A DNA stretch of 64,000 bases from Hyphobacterium sp. CCMP332 (GTDB lineage Bacteria > Bacteroidota > Bacteroidia > Cytophagales > CCMP332), in NCBI GenBank assembly GCA_014323545.1, contig CP058647.1, positions 2,148,001 to 2,212,000 of the forward strand, in the 5' to 3' direction. The notes below the pieces were generated by a model. The model was not told the DNA's origin. It worked only from the letters and a program-made list of their open reading frames with translations, and did not search any database. The first letter of the stretch is position 1. The number at the start of each line of letters is the position of its first letter. A program made the translations under genes and the position numbers. Positions 8,698-18,000 of the stretch are shown here, in pieces.

Positions 8698-11499
8698 ATG
8701 AGTGAAAAGACCCTCAGAATAAGTAAGGTATCGAGAGAGCTGAACGTTGGGACTTCAACCATTATTGATTTCTTGGCAACAAAAGGACATAAAGTTGATA
8801 ATAGTCCTAATGCCAAAATAAGTATGGAGCAATTCGATTTGCTTCAAAAAGAATTTGAAACCTCACGAGCGGCTAAAGAAGAGGCCTCAGGAATGACCAT
8901 TGGCTCAAAAGTCAAGGTAGATGGGGAAGATGCGTCCTCGAGCCGATCAGATAAATCCGAACCTGAGGATCAAATACTCATTAAAAATGTAGGTGTTTCA
9001 GGAAAGAAAGAAAATTCACAACCCGAAGATGTAATCAGAGCAAAAGCAAGTGTTCAGGGTACCAGAGTACTTGGAAAAATTGACTTAGACAAGAAAAAAA
9101 CAGAAAAGGTAGAAGAGAAGGTTAAGGAAGAAGCCAAGGAAGAAGTCAAAAAAGAAATACCTAAAGAAGAGCCAAAGGCAGAACCAAAAAAGGTTGAAGA
9201 AAAGCCCCAAGCCAAAGAGGAAGAAAAATCGGAAGAAAAGCCGGTAAAAGAAGAAAAGAAAAAAGTAGAACCAAAAGCCGAAGAAAAGAAACCGGAACCT
9301 GAGACGGTAGCCAAGGAAGATGCAAAATCCGAAGCACCAAAAGAGGAAGAGCAGGTGGATGAACCTGGAAAAACTATTTCGGCGAAAGCGGATAAATTAC
9401 AAGGGCTTAAAGTTCTAGGCAAAATTGAATTGCCTAAAAAACCTGAGAAGAAAGGCCCTGAAAAAGTGGCATCTTCTGACGATTCCCATAAAGACAAAGA
9501 TGGAAAACGCAAAAGAAAGAGGATAAGAACAGGCAGTGATAACAGGAAAAAGCCAAAAGAGGTTCAGGGTAAGAAAAGTCAAAAAGAAGAAGTTTCCGAC
9601 AAGGAAATCCAAGAGCAGATTAAGGCCACCATGGCAAAAATTTCCGGAGGAAGTAAGAGTCCTACGGGAGTAAGAGCCAAATACAGAAAAGAAAAACGTT
9701 CTGCCATGGCACAAGCCAGAGAGGAGGCAGCAGAACAGGAAGACACAAAAACACTAAAAGTTACTGAGTTCGTTTCAGCCAATGACCTGGCATCACTTAT
9801 GGATGTCAATGTGAATGATGTAATTTCCACCTGTCTTTCATTGGGAATGTTCGTGTCAATTAACCAGCGACTCGATGCTGAAAGCATTACCATTATCGCA
9901 GACGAATTTGGATACAATGTTGAATTTGTAAGCTCTGAACAGGAATCGGAAGAGGATTTGACTGAGCAGGATCACGATGAAAACATGATCGAACGTGCGC
10001 CAATAGTAACTATAATGGGACATGTTGATCACGGTAAAACATCATTGCTTGATTATATACGAAGTGCCAAGGTAACGGAAGGCGAAGCCGGAGGTATTAC
10101 ACAGCACATTGGAGCCTATGATGTTACATCTAAAACGGGAAAGAGAATCGTATTCCTTGATACCCCAGGTCACGAAGCCTTTACAGCGATGAGAGCCAGG
10201 GGTGCCGCAGTAACCGATGTAGCAATTATTGTTATTGCAGCGGATGACAGCGTTATGCCGCAAACCAAAGAAGCCATTAACCATGCATCCAATGCAGGGG
10301 TACCCATAGTCTTTGCCCTCAACAAAATGGATAAGCCCAATGCCAATCCGGACAAGGTCAAAGAGGAATTGGCAAACATGAATTATATGGTTGAAGACTG
10401 GGGTGGTAAATACCAATGCGAACAGATATCAGCCAAAACCGGCCAGGGAGTTGAAGAACTACTCGAAAAAGTATTGCTCGAAGCAGAACTTCTGGAATTA
10501 AAGGCGGACTCTAAAAAAAGAGGTAATGGAACGGTCATTGAGGCCGAGCTCGATAAGGGAAGAGGCTATGTAGCCACATTGCTCAATGAATCCGGAATAA
10601 TGAAAGTCGGAGATGTAATTCTAGCAGGCTCGCACATGGGTAAAGTTAAAGCCATGTTTGATCACCGAGGAATCAAGATGAATGAAGTTGGCCCTGCAAC
10701 GCCAGCATTGGTTTTAGGACTCAACGGAGCACCGCAAGCCGGTGACAAATTTAATATCATGGAATCTGAGCGTGAGGCAAGAGAAATTGCCAACAACAGA
10801 GCCCAGATACAAAGAGAACAAAGTATTCGAACCAAGAAACACATTACACTTGATGAAATTGGTCGACGATTGGCAATTGGTTCATTTAAAGAATTGAATG
10901 TCATAGTAAAAGGTGATGTGGATGGTTCTGTTGAAGCATTGGCCGATTCACTGTTAAAATTATCTACAGATGAAATCAAAGTTAGTATTATACATAAAGG
11001 CGTTGGTCAGATTTCTGAATCAGATGTTTTGCTTGCTTCTGCGTCAGATGCCGTAATACTTGGTTTCCAGGTACGGCCTTCAGGTACAGCAAGAAAACTC
11101 GCTGAGAATGAAGAGATCGAGATCAGAATGTATTCTATCATTTACGATGCGATCAATGAGATTAAGGATGCCATGGAGGGTATGCTTGAGCCGACGAAAG
11201 AAGAAGTTGTTATCGGTACGGTGGAAATACGTCAGACTTTTAAAATTTCCAAAGTTGGTACTATTGCCGGTTGTTTTGTAAAAGACGGCCTGGTAAAACG
11301 GAAAAGTCAGGTACGTGTGGTGCGTGACGGTATCGTTGTTGCTGATAGCATGATCGATGAGTTAAAACGCCATAAAGACGATGTAACCGAGGTTAAATTT
11401 GGTTATGAATGTGGTATTCGATTGAAAAATTTCAACGACATTAACGAAGGCGATGAGCTGGAGGTGTACGAAGAAAGAGAAATCAAGCGTAAGCTTTAA
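8698..11499 (+). CDS. infB: Translation initiation factor IF-2
   Basis: GTPase that places initiator tRNA on the 30S subunit. The protein is long (933 aa). It has an IF2 N-terminal helix bundle (residues 1-52, [20 protein letters not shown]), then a very charged Lys/Glu/Pro repeat linker (about 60-300), a second N-type domain (~350-405), and the G domain from ~435 with [15 protein letters not shown] (G1), DTPGHEAF (G3) and NKMDKP (G4), then domains II-IV. The linker is low-complexity and likely disordered; long antisense open frames in this region are its mirror image and not genes. Last gene of its operon, closed by a strong terminator. Confidence 0.96.
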   Translation: MSEKTLRISKVSRELNVGTSTIIDFLATKGHKVDNSPNAKISMEQFDLLQKEFETSRAAKEEASGMTIGSKVKVDGEDASSSRSDKSEPEDQILIKNVGVSGKKENSQPEDVIRAKASVQGTRVLGKIDLDKKKTEKVEEKVKEEAKEEVKKEIPKEEPKAEPKKVEEKPQAKEEEKSEEKPVKEEKKKVEPKAEEKKPEPETVAKEDAKSEAPKEEEQVDEPGKTISAKADKLQGLKVLGKIELPKKPEKKGPEKVASSDDSHKDKDGKRKRKRIRTGSDNRKKPKEVQGKKSQKEEVSDKEIQEQIKATMAKISGGSKSPTGVRAKYRKEKRSAMAQAREEAAEQEDTKTLKVTEFVSANDLASLMDVNVNDVISTCLSLGMFVSINQRLDAESITIIADEFGYNVEFVSSEQESEEDLTEQDHDENMIERAPIVTIMGHVDHGKTSLLDYIRSAKVTEGEAGGITQHIGAYDVTSKTGKRIVFLDTPGHEAFTAMRARGAAVTDVAIIVIAADDSVMPQTKEAINHASNAGVPIVFALNKMDKPNANPDKVKEELANMNYMVEDWGGKYQCEQISAKTGQGVEELLEKVLLEAELLELKADSKKRGNGTVIEAELDKGRGYVATLLNESGIMKVGDVILAGSHMGKVKAMFDHRGIKMNEVGPATPALVLGLNGAPQAGDKFNIMESEREAREIANNRAQIQREQSIRTKKHITLDEIGRRLAIGSFKELNVIVKGDVDGSVEALADSLLKLSTDEIKVSIIHKGVGQISESDVLLASASDAVILGFQVRPSGTARKLAENEEIEIRMYSIIYDAINEIKDAMEGMLEPTKEEVVIGTVEIRQTFKISKVGTIAGCFVKDGLVKRKSQVRVVRDGIVVADSMIDELKRHKDDVTEVKFGYECGIRLKNFNDINEGDELEVYEEREIKRKL

Positions 11500-11528
11500 T
11501 TAAACAAATAATAACAAATACAAAAAAA

Positions 11529-11561
11529 GGGTGATCGAAATGTCGATCACCCTTTTTTTTT
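11529..11561 (+). terminator. Intrinsic terminator after infB
   Basis: GGGTGATCGA (11529-11538) and TCGATCACCC (11543-11552) form a perfect 10-bp stem with loop AATG and are followed by nine T. The stem is preceded by an A-run, so it may also work in the other direction for the pruA transcript arriving on the minus strand. Confidence 0.92.
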
Positions 11562-11595
11562 AATGTCAGAATAAAAACTTACTCAATTCTTAATT

Positions 11596-11610
11596 CCCGC
11601 CACTGGCGGG
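11596..11610. repeat. Short GC-rich palindrome (REP-like)
   Basis: CCCGCC-ACT-GGCGGG is a perfect 6-bp inverted repeat in an otherwise AT-rich spacer between the convergent infB and pruA genes. No T-run follows on either strand, so it is not a classic terminator. The form resembles the CCCGCCAxTGGCGGG palindromes scattered in some Bacteroidota genomes; only one copy is present here. Confidence 0.5.
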
Positions 11611-11624
11611 CAAGTTTAATTCTT

Positions 11625-13253
11625 TTACTCTTCATCCATAAACGGATAGGTAAAGTTCTTCGCCGGAACATAAGTTTCCTTAATCGTTCTTACCGATACC
11701 CATCGGTGCAGATTCTGGGCAGAGCCGGCTTTGTCATTGGTGCCGGATGCTCTGGAACCTCCAAATGGCTGCTGGCCAACCACTGCTCCGGTTGGTTTAT
11801 CATTGATATAGAAATTACCGGCCGCATGCTCCAGCGCTTTGGTTGCTTTATCAATGGCATAACGATCTCTTGCAAATACTGCACCCGTTAATGCATATGG
11901 AGAAGTTTCATCCACTAACTTTAAAACATCATCAAAGGCCGAATTGTAAACATAAATCGTCACAACAGGACCAAAGATTTCCTCGCACATTGTGGTGAAT
12001 TGCGGATCTTCTGTTAAGATAACAGTTGGCTCAATAAAGTATCCTTTACTGTCATCGTAATTTCCACCTGCGATAATCTTAGCCACTTTTGAATTTTTAG
12101 CCTCATCGATAAATTTGGAAATTTTGTCAAATGAGCGTTTGTCAATGACAGCATTAAAGAAGTTTCTGAAATCTTCCGGACTGCCCATTTTAATATTTTT
12201 TAAATCGGCGAGTAAATTTTTCTCAACATCTTTCCAAATGCTCTGATCAATATAAACTCTTGAAGCGGCGGAACATTTTTGACCCTGGTATTCGAATGCA
12301 CCTCTGGTAATGGCCGTAGCTACTTCTTTGGCATCCGCCGAACGATGCGCCAAAATAAAATCTTTACCTCCTGTTTCTCCTACGATTCTTGGATAGGTTC
12401 TGAATTTATCAATATTGGTTCCAATGGTTTTCCAAATATGCTGGAAGGTCTTGGTGCTACCTGTAAAATGTACACCTGCCAGATCGCGATGCTTAAATAC
12501 GATATCACCGGTTGTCGGGCCATCGGTGTAAATGATATTGATAACGCCATCGGGCAATCCCGCTTCCTTCATAATTTCCATAAATACCCAGGCCGAATAA
12601 ATCTGGGTTTCCGAAGGTTTCCATAAAACGGTATTTCCCATCATGGCGGGCGCAGCAGCCAAATTTGCACCAATTGAAGTAAAATTGAATGGTGTTATTG
12701 CTGCAACAAAACCTTCAAGTGGTCTGTATTCTGTTCTATTCCACATGCCCGGTAAAGAATCGGGCTGCTCCAAGTAGATTTCCTGCATGAAATAGGCATT
12801 AAATTTTAGGAAATCTATTAATTCACAAGCCGCATCAATTTCAGCCTGAAAAACACTTTTTGATTGGCCCAACATCGTCGCGGCATTCATTTTGGCCCGG
12901 TAGGGGCCGGCTAATAAATCTGCTGCTTTTAGAAATACACTTACGCGTTGTTCCCAGGGCAAAGCTGACCAGCTTTTTTTAGCATCCAATGCTGCATTAA
13001 TCGCCTGATGAACATGCGTTTCGTCGCCTTTATGAAAATGAGCAAGAACGTGTTTGTGCTCATGCGGCGGAGTAATTTCAATCTTTTTGTCAGTTCTGAT
13101 TTCCTCTCCTCCAATGACCATCGGAATGTCCATTACACTGGATTTTAATTCAGCCAGAACAGATTTGAGTTCTTTTTTTTCCGGGCTACCCGGGGCGTAA
13201 CTTTTTACCGGTTCATTGACCGGGTATGGAATATTTGAAATTGCTTTTGACAT
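11625..13253 (-). CDS. pruA: L-glutamate gamma-semialdehyde dehydrogenase (P5C dehydrogenase)
   Basis: Oxidises glutamate gamma-semialdehyde/pyrroline-5-carboxylate to glutamate with NAD+, the second step of proline breakdown. This 542-residue aldehyde dehydrogenase matches the eukaryote-like PruA type. Visible marks: the catalytic Cys in EYQGQKCSAASRVY (near residue 326), GETGGKDFILAH with the general-base region, the NAD loop HFTGSTKTFQHIWK, and the C-terminal QQPFGGSRASGTNDKAG. It is monofunctional (no PutA proline dehydrogenase domain) and transcribed alone from a promoter just upstream. Confidence 0.92.
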   Translation of the reverse strand: MSKAISNIPYPVNEPVKSYAPGSPEKKELKSVLAELKSSVMDIPMVIGGEEIRTDKKIEITPPHEHKHVLAHFHKGDETHVHQAINAALDAKKSWSALPWEQRVSVFLKAADLLAGPYRAKMNAATMLGQSKSVFQAEIDAACELIDFLKFNAYFMQEIYLEQPDSLPGMWNRTEYRPLEGFVAAITPFNFTSIGANLAAAPAMMGNTVLWKPSETQIYSAWVFMEIMKEAGLPDGVINIIYTDGPTTGDIVFKHRDLAGVHFTGSTKTFQHIWKTIGTNIDKFRTYPRIVGETGGKDFILAHRSADAKEVATAITRGAFEYQGQKCSAASRVYIDQSIWKDVEKNLLADLKNIKMGSPEDFRNFFNAVIDKRSFDKISKFIDEAKNSKVAKIIAGGNYDDSKGYFIEPTVILTEDPQFTTMCEEIFGPVVTIYVYNSAFDDVLKLVDETSPYALTGAVFARDRYAIDKATKALEHAAGNFYINDKPTGAVVGQQPFGGSRASGTNDKAGSAQNLHRWVSVRTIKETYVPAKNFTYPFMDEE

Positions 13254-13269
13254 CGTTTGAAATTTCTTG

Positions 13270-13300
13270 CAAAAGTAAGGTATAGACTACGAAGCCCCAA
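13270..13300 (-). promoter_or_regulatory. Candidate promoter of pruA
   Basis: Read on the minus strand, TACTTTTG (13277 to 13270) fits the -7 consensus TAnnTTTG, and TTGG (13300 to 13297) lies 19 bp upstream in place of TTTG. The predicted start is only a few bases before the pruA ATG at 13253. Confidence 0.45.
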
Positions 13301-13336
13301 CCCATTGCAATTCCTTTTTGAATTACCCGAAATTTA

Positions 13337-14029
13337 CTAGAGATGATTTTTTAGTTCTATTAAATCAGAAATGCTGTGATTCATTTCTACTTTGCAGGCG
13401 CGATTTTCAGGATTGAAATGAATGCGATCCATACCTGAATTAAACGCGCCCTGAATATCGGTTTCGGGATTGTCACCGATCATGATGCTTTCTTTTGCAT
13501 TTGTTCCGGCAATTTTAATGGCATATTCGAATATAGCAGCGTTCGGTTTGGTAATACCTATACATTCGGATGTAATGGTTTCCTTAAAGTATGGTTTTAA
13601 ACCGGAATTCACCATTTTACTTTCTGTGCTTCCCTTGAAGCCATTTGTGATTATATGCATTACATATTTCTCTTTCAAATACTCAAGAATCTCAATGCTG
13701 TTTGGAAGTACATGAGGTTTTTTTGGACAGATTTCTAAAAAAGCATTCTCCATTTTGGCTGCCAGCAACCTGTCTTTAATTCCGAGATGTCCTAATGTTT
13801 TAAAAAATCTAATTTCTCTAAGCTCTTCTTTATTAACCAATCCTTTATTGTACGATCTCCAGAGCTCAAAATTCACTAGGCGGTATACTTCGAGTAATTT
13901 TTCCTGAAGTATATTAAAATTTGATAGCTCAAAAAGGACGTGAAGTTCAAAAAGTGTCTCCTTTGCATTCTTTTCATAGTCCCATAAGGTGTGGTCCAGA
14001 TCGAAAAAAATGTGTTTATAATTTTTCAC
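13337..14029 (-). CDS. HAD family hydrolase, YjjG-like 5'-nucleotidase
   Basis: A 230-residue phosphatase of the haloacid dehalogenase superfamily. All four motifs are visible: HIFFDLDHTLWDYE (motif I, nucleophile Asp near residue 10), HIITNGFKGS (II), GITKPNAAIFEYA (III, Lys) and MIGDNPETDIQGA (IV). The cap sequence and DHTLWDYE start resemble the YjjG/YfnB nucleotidase group that removes non-canonical pyrimidine nucleotides; the substrate is inferred from that resemblance only. Its first 14 bases overlap the end of the upstream ArsR-type gene, implying translational coupling. Confidence 0.85.
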   Translation of the reverse strand: MKNYKHIFFDLDHTLWDYEKNAKETLFELHVLFELSNFNILQEKLLEVYRLVNFELWRSYNKGLVNKEELREIRFFKTLGHLGIKDRLLAAKMENAFLEICPKKPHVLPNSIEILEYLKEKYVMHIITNGFKGSTESKMVNSGLKPYFKETITSECIGITKPNAAIFEYAIKIAGTNAKESIMIGDNPETDIQGAFNSGMDRIHFNPENRACKVEMNHSISDLIELKNHL

Positions 14030-14408
14030 GCATTAGTTTTTTAAGGTTGATCTTGCTTGTAGATAACTCCCGATTAGAATTAAGAACATCACAAGTCTCA
14101 AGATCGTTTTTTAGCAAAGGATCTTTTTCAAAGTAATTGAGCAATTGTGTAATAATTTCTCCAAACTCATCATTCACAGAATAAAGCACCCATTGATCAA
14201 TTCTTTTTGAAGAAACAAGTCCGGAAGTTTTGAGATAAACCAAATGCCTTGAAGTTTTGGCTTGAGTGAATTCAAGCACTAATTCGAGGTCGGAGGTTGA
14301 AAGTGGGCCTTTTTTGAAGAGCAAATTGATAACCCTAACCCTGGCCAACTCAGAAAAGGCTTTAAAAATTTGCGTTCCGACGGATGTGTTAAATTGCTTT
14401 ACTCGCAT
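14016..14408 (-). CDS. ArsR-family winged-helix transcriptional regulator
   Basis: A 130-residue regulator with a winged helix-turn-helix of the ArsR type: FKAFSELARVRVINLLFKKG (helices 1-2), LVLEFTQAKTSRHLVYLKTS (recognition helix) and GLVSSKRIDQWVLYSVND (wing). No ELCVCDL-type metal-binding cysteine motif is seen; the only Cys lies in the C-terminal tail, so metal sensing is unlikely. Overlaps the HAD phosphatase gene and is divergent from the gene at 14478, whose promoter region it shares, so it may control one or both. The ligand is unknown. Confidence 0.82.
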   Translation of the reverse strand: MRVKQFNTSVGTQIFKAFSELARVRVINLLFKKGPLSTSDLELVLEFTQAKTSRHLVYLKTSGLVSSKRIDQWVLYSVNDEFGEIITQLLNYFEKDPLLKNDLETCDVLNSNRELSTSKINLKKLMREKL

Positions 14409-14411
14409 ACT

Positions 14412-14448
14412 CTAATATAAGCCTGACGGCAATAAAATCGTATATTTG
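14412..14448. promoter_or_regulatory. Divergent promoter boxes between arsR-like gene and 14478 gene
   Basis: On the plus strand TATATTTG (14441-14448) matches TAnnTTTG. On the minus strand TATATTAG (14419 to 14412) is a one-mismatch match directed at the ArsR-type gene. No clear -33 TTTG is seen for either. The two boxes are only 21 bp apart, so binding of one regulator could affect both genes. Confidence 0.35.
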
Positions 14449-14477
14449 AAGTTCCTAAATTGAAATATTATTTCTTT

Positions 14478-15095
14478 ATGGCGCTAAGATTGGCTGCATT
14501 ATTTCTTTTTACCATAGTATTTTCTGTTTCGCAAGCACAAGAAGATCGAAAGGTGGTTCAAATTGGTGGATTGATTGTTACAGGTGACAGTGCTTATGGA
14601 GTGCCCGGCGTGCATATTTATGTAGATGGTTCCGGACGAGGAACAACCTCAAATGAATATGGATTTTTTTCATTCCCAACCCTTGTCGGTGATACCTTGA
14701 CGATCTCTGCTGTTTCCTATAAAAAAAGAACCTATGTGGTTCCTGACAATGGAAAAGATCAGATTACAGCTTACATTGAACTGAAGCAGGATACCATTAT
14801 GCTACCTTCCATTAGTATTTATCCCTGGCCAACCGAAGAGTTATTTAAGGAGGCATTCCTTGCCATGAACCAAACCACAGGAGAAGAATTTTTAAAAAGA
14901 GGAACAATGAATGAGAATTTATTGCTAAAAATGCAATATTCTCTGTCTATGGATGCGAGCCTGAACTATGCATTCTACATGAATAATTATGCAGAGATGC
15001 AGGGTAATGAATACATGGCACCAACGCTTTCTTTGATCAATCCTTTTGCCTGGGCCCGTTTTATAAAATCTTTAAAGAACAAAGACGACAATTAA
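14478..15095 (+). CDS. Secreted protein with carboxypeptidase-like regulatory domain
   Basis: A ~205-residue exported protein. The signal peptide (LAALFLFTIVFSVSQAQE) is followed by a CarboxypepD_reg-like beta-sandwich (about residues 30-115) with GVPGVHIYVDGSGRGTTSN and FFSFPTLVGDTLTISAVSY, the fold found at the N termini of TonB-dependent receptors but here not fused to a barrel. The C-terminal half holds Met/Leu-rich helices of unknown role. The ATG at 14478 is preferred because it leaves ~25 nt after the predicted start site; a TTG at 14460 (MKYYFF) is possible. Its stop abuts the stop of the minus-strand helicase gene with no base between. Confidence 0.8.
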   Translation: MALRLAALFLFTIVFSVSQAQEDRKVVQIGGLIVTGDSAYGVPGVHIYVDGSGRGTTSNEYGFFSFPTLVGDTLTISAVSYKKRTYVVPDNGKDQITAYIELKQDTIMLPSISIYPWPTEELFKEAFLAMNQTTGEEFLKRGTMNENLLLKMQYSLSMDASLNYAFYMNNYAEMQGNEYMAPTLSLINPFAWARFIKSLKNKDDN

Positions 15096-18000
15096 TTACC
15101 TGTCGAGAAATCGGTTTACAGCCATCATTGCTTCTGTGTGATTGGTCCAGTATTTTCGACTCAATACAAAAGTATATTCCCAGTTTTTCTTTTGAAGTTC
15201 CATCGGCCGGTAGGCAAACACTTCTTTTGCACTATAACTTTCGTAGAACAAGTCATCATCTGTGAATATCAATTTGGCCGAATCGCCTTCCTTCCAGACC
15301 ATAAGATCTACAAATGGCAAATTTTCTGAATAATTGATTTTTTCTTTATTCAGCCAATTTTTTAAGCGATTTTTCAAATACCAATCCTGCTTAAATCCTT
15401 CTTTTTCGCTAAAATGAGAATCGTATTGGCCGTTTGAGACCTGCAATGCATACTCGAGATAGGACTTTAATAGTTTGGGGCCTTCGTGTTTTAAATCCTC
15501 TGTATTTAATTCCTGTGGTAATATACTTGCCACAATATCTATTTTTTTTCTGGCCCTTGTTATTGCCACGTTTAATCTGTTTTCTCCACCGGCTGCATTT
15601 AAAGATCCGAATTGGTGTCTTAGCTTGCCCGAGGAATCTCTGGCATAAGAAATGGAAAAAATAATAACATCGCGTTCATCGCCCTGAACATTTTCAATGT
15701 TCTTGATAAAAAGATCTTCCGGAATCGGCCATTTTTCATTAATGGAAACTTCCTCAAGCAAATCCTGGATTAAATTCTGCTGGAAGAAATTGAAAGTGAT
15801 GATCCCTATGTTGGTGATGCCTGCTTTCAGATAGTTTTGAACCAGACGTATAACTTCTTCGGCCTCCATCACATTCTTATTACTTTCCCAGATTCCATAA
15901 CTTAAATGATGGTATTTTATTGCCGGATCTGTATTGAACATGGCATTGGGCGAAGGAAGAAAGCGCAGAGAGGAATTATAAAAATGTTTGTTGGAGAAAT
16001 CGATCAGATCTAAACTGGAACTTCGGTAATGCCCTTTGAGCATTGTGGTCATCAAATATCTGCTTCCCAGATCGAGCAAGGAGTCATTCTCCAAATCGGG
16101 GTTTTCTTCTTCCTCAACTTCGTACCTCACCTGGTATAGATTATTGGGCTGCAATTGTTTATTATCACCTAATATAACCACTTGCCGCGCCCTGTAAACC
16201 GCCGGAATTCCTTGTTCGGAAAAACATTGAGATGCCTCATCAAAAATCACCAAATCAAAAATTTCTTCTATTGGAAACATGGCTGAAACCGATTCGGGCG
16301 AGGCCATCCAGCATGGAATTAAATTAAAAAGCTCTTCAAAATGCTTGGATATCAACTGCCTGAGCGGCCAGATCTTTCTTTTTTTATTCACCTGATGCTG
16401 AAGTTCGCGATAACTTACAAGGTTGTTGAGGCGATTGTACTCAAGGGATTTGTAGGTCATTTCCCTGAGGCGCATAAGCAATATATCGCTGCTGGAAGAC
16501 TCTTTTTCCTTGAGTGATTGCTGTAGTTGGACTATCTTTTGATCCAATTCAGAACTGCCTGCCATTCGCAATTCAGGGTATTTTATTTCCAGATGTTCAA
16601 TCCAGGTAAGGGAAAGAGAATTTAACAAGATTGGAATGACCTTGTCGGGATGATCGACTTCTGGCACATCGAGAACTTTTTGTAAAAGTTTTATATCGGA
16701 TCTCGGAAGATCATCTTTCAATCGGTCGAAATAACAGAGGTCTTCAAAATCGGAATTTACGCTTGAAATTAATTTGTCCAGATTTTTTGCAGAGAATAAT
16801 TGCTCTTCGATCTGTTTTTTACTCAAGTGCTTATTCCAAACCTTTAATTTTTCATGAATGATCTTTGATAACTCAATAAGGCCTTCCATTTTTTTATTGA
16901 TATGCTGAAAGGTACTTTCCTTGAATTTGAAATTTTCCCTTACCGTTCTGAAACTTTCTATAATGGCTTTCGCATTTAGTGCTTTTTGCTGTACATCAAA
17001 CCAATCCTGCAATTTTTGTTTCTCTCTTGAGTCTGGCATTTTACTGAGCCAATTTAAATTTCTCAGGAAAGACAAATTATGTTCCAGATTCATCCTGTTA
17101 TTAAGCTTTTGTTCCAGAATATTAAGATTATTGGGATTGAGTTCAAGGCCATTGCTGACCAATACTCTTTTTAGTAAATAGCTTTCTTTGCTGAATAGGG
17201 AATACAGCCACCAGGTAATGATATTTTTTCGTTTGGACAATGCATTATCCAATAGTTTTTGTACATCGACCAACTCCTCAGATTTGGTACTTTGTTCCAC
17301 CCCCTCTCCTGCGAAACAGTCCATAATGATTCTCTGTCTGTTTTGTAATAGCAGGAGGTCTGTTTTATTATCAATGTAATGTCTGAATGATTCAAAAATT
17401 TCTTCGTCCTCAATTATTCTCAAAAAAGCTCTGAGATCTTTTTCGGCATCGAGAATAGATAAATGTTCTTCAAGACTCATTTCTCTGATGGCGAATTGAG
17501 TAATTTTTTCATTGACCTTTTTCTTAAACACCGGGATTTCATTGAGAGTACTCACGATTGTTTTTAAATCAAGTCCGGAGAACTCTTTAAAACTAACCCG
17601 GTCCTTCCACAAATAATCTTCCGCTTCAAATCTGAAGTACATATTGATGTATTGATCCCATGAGGAAAGCTTCTCATCTATTTCATTCATTCGGTAATTG
17701 CTGAATTCTTCATCAAGCTTTACCGATAAATTGTTAAGCTCTGAACGCAGATATAATTCCTTCGCAGAGATACCTGCCTGACTGGTATCAAACAATGCAT
17801 TCTTAAAATCATCCAGATCCTCGGTTAGCTGGTCTATTTGTCGGCAGGCTTTGAGATAATTTCTTTCGAGAAAAATTGAATCAAGGCCATTGTTGATTTG
17901 CTGGTATTCGTAAAGGCTTTCAATTTGTCTGTTTATTTGTTCGTAAATGCTTTTTCGATCATTTTTAAAATCGTGAACCAGGGCACAAAATTTCTCGGCT

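Noticed and set aside
9054-9714. Long minus-strand open frames (Ser/Phe-rich) inside infB
   Set aside because: They mirror the Lys/Glu codon repeats of the IF-2 linker; low-complexity, no start context, no family likeness.
14016-14408. Metal-sensing ArsR repressor
   Set aside because: No metal-binding Cys motif in the recognition helix and no metal-transport gene nearby.
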